This document shows, one piece after another, positions 7,120 to 13,800 of a stretch of 20,044 nt of DNA. The stretch's first letter is position 1, and each line of letters opens with the position of its first letter. This stretch comes from a virus, in the IMG/VR virus record IMGVR_UViG_3300030105_000411, positions 7,887 to 27,930 of that record; one strand, given 5' to 3'. The notes under the pieces were generated by a model. It had not been told where the DNA came from. It did no database searches and saw nothing but the letters and a program-made list of their open reading frames with translations. Both the position numbers and the translations under genes were made by a program.

Positions 7120-9237
7120 CTACGGCGACACAGGTCTAGAACCAATGACTCTACCCGGCGTAGAACCAGAACCAGAACCAGAACCAGACCCAGACCCAGA
7201 CCCACCAGCAGGCATATTGGCTAATATACCCGACTGTTGAAGAGAGTACATCTTGAGCGAGTTGTAGGTTTTAAGCGTAGCATCGGCAAGGCTACGCCAC
7301 TGCGTCTTTATTTCTTCTCGAAGTTGTTTTGCTTTTTCTAGATCTTTTGGCTTACCAGCAGTCTCTAACGCACGCAGCCTAGGATCAGTTTGTAACGCAT
7401 CAGAAATTAACTTATCATACATCTGGTTGTATTTAGAAATGTTGAATTCAATTTTATCAATTACTTCTACCCAAGAACTTCTATTTTTAGCTTGACCTAT
7501 CATAGACTTAATAGAGTTTGCTTCTGCCTCTAACCCACCCTGCATGTTAGCAATATCGCCTTTTAATTTATTACCAGCGTTAGCTATTAGCACACCTATC
7601 AGGTCTCTCCGGTATCGAGCATCTTCCGATAGATTTGCAGTATCTGCTTGTAAGAACCCAATCGCGTCTTTAGTCAAATTAGTCCGCATATTGCTGACTA
7701 ATTGTTGATTATTTACAGCCGCCTGTTTTCTAGCATTTTCAGATAGTTCGTATTGTTTGTCGCCTGAAGCCATCGACCGACCACTAACTGCTAAGTCGTC
7801 TTTAACACCCAGATCTTCACGTGCAAATACGTTAGCGAGATCTAGTTGATCCTGCATTTGGTCTCCTCGGCGCATATCCGAGGCAGCGCGTCCGATATTA
7901 GCAAGAGCGCCTTGGCCTCCAGAACGAGCGAGAAGATCATAGAACCGGTTATCTTTCCTGCTGGCCGTGCTACGTTCGTTTAAGTCTCGTTGCTGTCGTG
8001 TTTGTTCTTCGCGTATTCTGGCAATACCAGATCTGTTTTGGAATGTATCAGCCTGTGCTTGGCGAGCAAGTCTTTCTGCCTCAGAATCTCTGTTTTGTTC
8101 TCTAAGATTCCTAGCGTAGATACCTTGCTCTTTCCCGGTTATATCTGCTATGCGTGCGGGATTAACTGCTTGGCCTCTATAGCCTACTGTTCTACCTCTC
8201 TTTACTGCATTCTCATCTATAACAGGAGCCGTAATCGGTGAGTATGCGGTAGAGATACCGCCAGTGTTTGGTATAGGTGGGGGCACACTAAAGTCAGTAG
8301 CTCCACCTACTACATTAGGATTAAGAGATGCGTTATTAGCCATATTCGGTGGTGAGGTTACGGGAGCAACACCTACATTACCTGCTGCGGCTTGGTCACT
8401 TGCTTCAGCAATAGCCGCGTCGGTATTTGGCTGTCTCAAGTCACCCATAGCTACATAATTTTGACGTGCAGCCTTGTTCATCGCGTCTATAGCGGGTGTC
8501 CATGAAGTACTTCCTCCTCTTTTCTGAAGAGGATCTGGTGCTGCCGCATCTCTGAGACCTAAACCTCTCATAGCAGCGCCGTATACCCTACCCGCAATTT
8601 TTTGTGGTGCTGCGGCGGCATCGTAAGCGGCGGCTGCCGCTGTTGTGGCTATATTAAGTGGACCTGCATCTCCTTTAGCCACTGCAATAGGAATATTTAA
8701 AGTTTCCAGAACTTGCTTTTGTTCGGCCTCCGTCATATTCATAAATCTTTCTTCAGAAACCCCACCTTTTGCTAAAAGTTTTTTAGCTAAATCCATAGCG
8801 GCTTTAGCGGCTTCGCTTTCAACCTTATCCCCGTTTGCAAAACTAACAATACCACCACCTGCCATATTAGCCATATTCGGTGCTGATTGACCCGCAACGC
8901 CGGTCATTTGAGCGCCTGCGGGAGGAGCGCCTGCGCCTGCTCTCTGTATATTCTGTTGCTGTTGACGTTGGTTTTGTTGAGCAACGCCGCCTACTTGCTT
9001 AATAAGATCGTCTTTAGTACGCCCTACAGCTTCTTCTCCACGCTGTTGAGCTACAGTCTGCGGGTTCTGTTCCATAGACAGTTGCAACTCTCTAGCTGCA
9101 GCGTCTTTCTCAGACTTAATTTTTTGCAACGCCAATAGATCCATAAGATCTTGGTTCATCTGGTAGTTTTTTTGTAACGCGGCAGGATTATTCCGGTACG
9201 CATCCGCTTTTTCTTGCACCATACGGTCAATAGACAT
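7120..9237 (-). CDS. Helical virion-associated protein with GGI motif and Gly-Ser tail (705 aa)
   Basis: No enzymatic domain is recognised. Residues 1-100 are highly charged and Gln-rich helix (dense Q, E, K, R), matching an N-terminus I recall from marine phage structural regions. A short motif MAGGGIVSFANGD lies at 125-137 and has counterparts in two neighbouring proteins. The middle (about 140-340) is Ala/Pro-rich and probably disordered. The section from about 350 to 675 is again strongly helical, with many Arg, Gln and Asn residues and likely coiled coil. The C-terminus ends in alternating Gly-Ser. There is no signal peptide. The start is ATG with AAGGA at 9245-9249, 7 nt upstream, and lies 15 nt after the 333-aa gene. 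By size and place it could be an internal core protein analogous to T7 gp15 (747 aa), but I see no sequence evidence of homology. Confidence 0.85.
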   Translation of the reverse strand: MSIDRMVQEKADAYRNNPAALQKNYQMNQDLMDLLALQKIKSEKDAAARELQLSMEQNPQTVAQQRGEEAVGRTKDDLIKQVGGVAQQNQRQQQQNIQRAGAGAPPAGAQMTGVAGQSAPNMANMAGGGIVSFANGDKVESEAAKAAMDLAKKLLAKGGVSEERFMNMTEAEQKQVLETLNIPIAVAKGDAGPLNIATTAAAAAYDAAAAPQKIAGRVYGAAMRGLGLRDAAAPDPLQKRGGSTSWTPAIDAMNKAARQNYVAMGDLRQPNTDAAIAEASDQAAAGNVGVAPVTSPPNMANNASLNPNVVGGATDFSVPPPIPNTGGISTAYSPITAPVIDENAVKRGRTVGYRGQAVNPARIADITGKEQGIYARNLREQNRDSEAERLARQAQADTFQNRSGIARIREEQTRQQRDLNERSTASRKDNRFYDLLARSGGQGALANIGRAASDMRRGDQMQDQLDLANVFAREDLGVKDDLAVSGRSMASGDKQYELSENARKQAAVNNQQLVSNMRTNLTKDAIGFLQADTANLSEDARYRRDLIGVLIANAGNKLKGDIANMQGGLEAEANSIKSMIGQAKNRSSWVEVIDKIEFNISKYNQMYDKLISDALQTDPRLRALETAGKPKDLEKAKQLREEIKTQWRSLADATLKTYNSLKMYSLQQSGILANMPAGGSGSGSGSGSGSGSTPGRVIGSRPVSP
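7161..7203 (-). repeat. Hexanucleotide tandem repeat encoding (Gly-Ser)n
   Basis: About seven tandem 6-bp units lie near the 3' end of the 705-aa gene: plus-strand ACCCAG copies at the right and AACCAG copies at the left. On the coding strand they read GGGTCT or GGTTCT and encode a Gly-Ser run close to the C-terminus. The two unit types are sorted into blocks, which suggests recent unit-by-unit expansion. A gain or loss of a unit keeps the frame. Confidence 0.85.
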
Positions 9238-9244
9238 AATTAAA

Positions 9245-9249
9245 TCCTT
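9245..9249 (-). promoter_or_regulatory. Ribosome binding site of the 705-aa gene
   Basis: AAGGA on the minus strand lies 7 nt before the ATG at 9237, within the 15-nt gap after the stop of the 333-aa gene. It supports this start over later in-frame ATGs. Confidence 0.7.
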
Positions 9250-9252
9250 ACT

Positions 9253-10254
9253 CTAAAACGCGCTGAATGAGTCGTTTACACCCATCCCACTACCACTACC
9301 AAAGTAATCTGACGTTGCGTTAGTCGCCGCTGCGTTATAGCCGCCAGTGTCAGTGCCGCTACCAAACAGACCGCTAAGAAGGCCACTAACACCACCTTTT
9401 CCTAGAATACTTTGTGTTAACCCCTGTGCCCCAGAAGCACCACCAAGTATATTAGCGAGAGCACTAGGTTGCGCGTAGCTGTAGCTTTGAGCAGCAAGAG
9501 GTAGACCCTGCAAAAGTGATTGCTGGTACTGCACTTGTTTATACGGGAACGCTTGCTCTTCTTCAAATTGCTTTTTATCAGCCGCAATACCTTCAGCTTC
9601 GATAGTTCGTTGTTGACCACCTAAATCTGCTTGGCGCTGTAGAGCATTTAGACCATACGTATTTGTCTGATTCTGTGCCTGCATAGCGCGATTTTGCTCA
9701 GTGTTAAACTGCTGTTGGGCCTTATTGTAAGCATCAAGATACCCTAACCCAGTAATCTCTGAGGCTTTATCAAGGTAAGAACGATCAAGCTCCGACTCCA
9801 TAACAGCTTGACGACCACCACCGTATGCCCCAGCGCGGCTTAACCTACTTGCGTTATCAATACGTTTAAGCTGCTGCTGCCGGTTTAGTTCGTCTAGTTG
9901 GGGTTGTAATGCGTTCTGCACGTACGGGTTCATGTACTGCGTAGCTTGCTCTGTGCCAAATGTTTGCGGTGTGAAGGCTGTCATCTGTTCTGTAGGTACT
10001 GCTAAGTTAGCAATGCCTTGGAATGCAGCAGTCTGAGGCGCACTTTGACCCGCACTAAGCGGCCCTGTGTATGCTTGGTAGGGCATATCGGATACAGCCT
10101 GTCCACGCCCAAGCATCTCCGTTACATAAGGGCCAACCCAGTTAGAAAGGGAGGATTCGGCGCCAGTTTTCTGACCGATTATACTCTCAGGAGCCGTAGC
10201 CGCTGCAGTACCCTGCGCGGTTGTTATGTTACTATCTGTTACGTCATTTGACAT
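9253..10254 (-). CDS. Gln/Ala-rich helical phage structural protein (333 aa)
   Basis: Function unproven. The type is familiar from marine phage late regions, where it sits among structural genes. A polar N-terminal leader (1-35) is followed by a segment with WVGPYVTEMLGRGQ and MPYQAYTGPLSAGQ. Next is a long helical region (about 95-250) with AGAYGGGRQAVMESELDR, many Gln, and few hydrophobic runs, likely an extended coiled coil. The C-terminus (about 265-333) is Gly/Ser-rich with a glycine-zipper-like ILGGASGAQG and SGLLSGLFGSG, which could associate with membranes. The start is set by a perfect AGGAGGT at 10259-10265, 4 nt before ATG. It belongs to the five-gene block of putative internal or ejected proteins. 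The family resemblance is from memory and would need a profile search. Confidence 0.85.
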   Translation of the reverse strand: MSNDVTDSNITTAQGTAAATAPESIIGQKTGAESSLSNWVGPYVTEMLGRGQAVSDMPYQAYTGPLSAGQSAPQTAAFQGIANLAVPTEQMTAFTPQTFGTEQATQYMNPYVQNALQPQLDELNRQQQLKRIDNASRLSRAGAYGGGRQAVMESELDRSYLDKASEITGLGYLDAYNKAQQQFNTEQNRAMQAQNQTNTYGLNALQRQADLGGQQRTIEAEGIAADKKQFEEEQAFPYKQVQYQQSLLQGLPLAAQSYSYAQPSALANILGGASGAQGLTQSILGKGGVSGLLSGLFGSGTDTGGYNAAATNATSDYFGSGSGMGVNDSFSAF

Positions 10255-10258
10255 ATTT

Positions 10259-10265
10259 ACCTCCT
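10259..10265 (-). promoter_or_regulatory. Strong Shine-Dalgarno of the 333-aa gene
   Basis: A full AGGAGGT on the minus strand lies 4 nt before ATG 10254 and overlaps the stop codon of the preceding gene. Together with the site at 10884-10890 it is among the strongest in the window, suggesting that the 204-aa and 333-aa proteins are made in higher amounts than their giant neighbours. Confidence 0.8.
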
Positions 10266-10878
10266 ACGCCGGTAAGAACTTGGCAGGATCAATCTCTTTA
10301 CCCTGTTTTGTCGTGCCGGTACGAGCTTTACGAATACGATCCATCATAGTATATAGCGTTTTAGCGCCAGCATCTGAGTTACCGTTACCAAGGTGACTTA
10401 CAACATCAGCCGGGATAACAAACTCACCATCACTCAACATTGCTTCCTGTTCGCCTTCGATGCTTGCAGGCACCTCGTCCGCCATACCATCACTAGCGCC
10501 GTTAAGATACTTACCTTCTCTAAGTTGAGCAATACCTCCTCCGGCCATACCGGTACCAACAGGACGTGCCTGCCGTGCCGGGTTGTTAGTGTTTAATGCG
10601 GCAAGCCCCTCTGCACTCATAGATGCAGGAAGTGTACCTCTTGGTATAAATCTTGGTTCGGTAAAGTACCTTTGACCGCTACTTCCGGGGCGGCGGGTAG
10701 GGTCATATGTACCCGGCACGCGCTCTCGTAGCACATCATAGCTGGGAATTTCGCCTTGGTACCCTACTTTTTGTACTTTCGGATCATTTAGACCAAAATA
10801 CTCTGCCCCAGCGCCAATACCTAAATTAATAAGTTTTTCAGCACCACCGCTACTTAAAAGATCATCAAACCAAGTCAT
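10264..10878 (-). CDS. Phage protein with DGEFVIPADVVSHLGNG domain (204 aa)
   Basis: A small protein of unknown molecular function. The N-terminus (1-25) is amphipathic and hydrophobic. Residues 35-85 are Pro/Arg-rich and probably extended. A GGI motif, MAGGGIAQLREGKYL, lies at 111-125. Residues about 126-188 form the recognisable part: DGMADEVPASIEG, then LSDGEFVIPADVVSHLGNG, then DAGAKTLYTMMDRIRKARTG. From memory this module recurs widely in phage structural regions, as a free protein or at the end of larger virion proteins. The stop of the 1687-aa gene overlaps the start as TAATG, with a perfect AGGAGGT 5 nt upstream. In T7-like order this place holds small internal virion proteins such as gp14 (196 aa), but that is only positional. 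Confidence 0.85.
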   Translation of the reverse strand: MTWFDDLLSSGGAEKLINLGIGAGAEYFGLNDPKVQKVGYQGEIPSYDVLRERVPGTYDPTRRPGSSGQRYFTEPRFIPRGTLPASMSAEGLAALNTNNPARQARPVGTGMAGGGIAQLREGKYLNGASDGMADEVPASIEGEQEAMLSDGEFVIPADVVSHLGNGNSDAGAKTLYTMMDRIRKARTGTTKQGKEIDPAKFLPA

Positions 10879-13800
10879 TATCTACCTCCTAGAGCGCTTA
10901 CAATCCCACCCTGTGCTGCATTACGTTGCTTAAAAGGGTTAGTGAAACCTGCTTCTTGCTGTGGTGTAGCGAATATACTCTCACCAAAAGGATCATACAC
11001 ATAGTCAATACTCGCAACATCTGGCGTTTTAACTTCTACGGGTGACGTTTCAAGTAACTGTTGCATATAAGCCTGTTGATTTTGTTCCGTTTGCCTTTTT
11101 ACCCTATCAGCTTCCTGTGTCTGGATCTGTTGCTGTATTTGCTGCTGCATCTGCATCTGCTGCATCTGCTGTTGCATCTGACCTTGTATACCTGTAGCAG
11201 CAAACTGACTATTAGGGGATAACTGCGTTTGCGGTACGGTACCAGCTTTAACTTGTTGTAACATAGTTTGGTCAGCAATATCTATTACATTATCGGCATT
11301 TACATCATATTGTATCTGCTGTTGAGTAAGTGGCGTAGGTTCTGTTAACACTTCTTGTTGTGCTATAATATCTGTAACAAAATCTATATCGGCATCCGTA
11401 ACTTCTTGCCCCGATTTACCTAGCATATTAGCAATGCTGTTATAGGCAGCAACAGGCAGAGCTTCTTGTACACGTCCACCAAGATCGCTTTCGGCGTATT
11501 GCCCCGTTAAACGTGTTACATCGGCAGGCAAAGCATCAAAGAATCCTGCCGTTTCAAAAGCAGTTCTAGCTTCGCCTTCCGTAACCACTAGTGGGTCAAC
11601 CTCTTCAGCAAGCAACCCGGCTTGTGTTGTTTGGAAATTTGGGTCGTTAGCTTGAGATATATACCGGGTAATATCGTCTTCTGTAGGTTTGTAATTCTGG
11701 GCTGCAAAAAACTGTTCTACTTCGGGTCGCGTAACCTGACGTGGATTTACGTAAGGATTGATAGTTGCAAGCTGTGTAGTTTGGAAATCAACATCGCCCT
11801 GACCTGCAAATAACGCGGCTTCAGCCTCTTCGGCGTTGTACCCAAGACTAGTAAAGTAGTTTAGCACTTCATCAGTTGTTGTCTGACGGGGATCTACATA
11901 CGAATCAATAGTCGCAAGTTGTTGAGTTTGTAGAGTTTGACCTACATTCTGGTTTATTTCTGCCTGTGTAGGTGTATACCCAAGACTAGCAAAATAATTA
12001 GTTACTTCATTTGCATCAGTGTAGTTCTGGTTAATGTAGTCGTCTATACCCGCCTGCAAAATATTACTGCTAGTTGCCGGTAACGTGTTTGGTGTTTGGG
12101 TTACAGTAGGTGCAGTGCCTACGAACCGTTGAATATCCGTAGAAGAAGGTACAAACGGAACGTCCGCTGTGTTCCCCGAGAACCCAGACTGAACTTCATT
12201 GAGCGTGTTGTAACTGTTGTTGTTAGCAGAGTTAAGTATGTCTACAGCAGTGTTAAACCTAAATACACCATCAGGATCTTGAGTTGCATCTAGAGTGGTT
12301 CCATCAAACTGATAGTCCGCATCATACCCAAACGTTTGTTTAATAGTAGCTTCACCAGCAGCACGCACTTCTGGGTCTGGCGATCCAGCATAGTTAGCAG
12401 CTTGGTTTATAGCGGGATTAAGGTTTACAAGCGCGTTACCTAAAACGTTGTTTGTATTACGGGTTTTAGGTTGCGTTGGGTCAGTATCTGTTGGCCCTCC
12501 CCCCGGCGTATCAAACGGTGACGGGGGTCTGGGTTCTCCCCCGGAAAGTGCGTTATACACGCTGCCCGCAGCTATAATAGAAGAGGAAGTTCCAGTGCCT
12601 GCTAAAAATCCTAACGTAGAGTTTGCAGTCAAGAGATTACCTAAATCACTGTACGCCCCACCCGGCTTAAACAGATCAGAATCGGGGTTTATCTCTTTTA
12701 CGGCTTGATAGTTAAAGTAGGCGGACGCGCCTTCTTCTACCGCTTCTGAAACACCTTCACCTGCAATACCGGTAGCTTTCTTACCTAAGTTATTGAGGGC
12801 GTACTTCATATTTTTACCGCCGACAATACTCGATACAAATTTGTGACCGGGATCAAACACACGGCCTGCAACGCCTTCTATGGCCGCTGCCATAAGGCCG
12901 TTAGTTATAGCATATTCCTGCGCTCTAGCTGACGCTGCTTCCGTTGTCATACCCGGCAGCTTCATCAACTCATCATACGTTACAGCAAACGTTTCACCGG
13001 CAGTAGCACCAGCAGTTTCTAATGTCTGTAATCCGGCGTTTGATGTCCACGCAGCGCGACTACCCCATTTTTGAGAGACTTGTTTAACCGTCTCCTCCGC
13101 AAACTCTCTGCCTGCCTGCCTACCAATATACGCTCCACCTTTAATTCCAGCTTTAATCCCCGTGCCTACACCGCCAGAAAGAAGCAGTAATGGTAGTTCC
13201 TGTATAATTTCTTTAGCTATTACTTCTCTTAGCACCACGCTTCTGTACTTAGGATCGAGCAATCCCCCACCAATAGCTTGAAGAGTTCCTACAATACCTT
13301 CAGCATCTTGATAGCTTTTGTTCCACTCTCCTACTAATTTGTTGTAGTCTTCTGGCTGTGTAGCCGTAGCAATACCAATCATTGCTTGAGTAGCCTTACC
13401 CAGATCGGTTGTTCGGGCGTCTATGGGGTTATTCCGGCTATTACGGAAGAAACTAACAATCCCGTTAAAGCCGTTTAATAGTTCTCCGCCAGCCCCTAAT
13501 GCAGTACCTGCGTTTGTACGAACCCCATCTAGGTTACCTACATCAATCCCGTATGTTTCCTTAATTTTGACTTTATTAGTGTCTAGATATTCAATGGTAT
13601 TTTTAACACCTATAGAAAGATCTACGAGGCCACGAGAGACGAAGTCTAGTTTGCTATACTCCTCTTCGTTCAATTTTAGTTTGCCTGCAGTATCTATTGC
13701 TATAAGAGGATTTATCTTAGCTACTTGTTGCAAAGTGGGCGGTAGGGATTGCAGCGGAGAGCCAAAAACTACGCCCCTGTCGTCGGCGGGAACAATAGTA

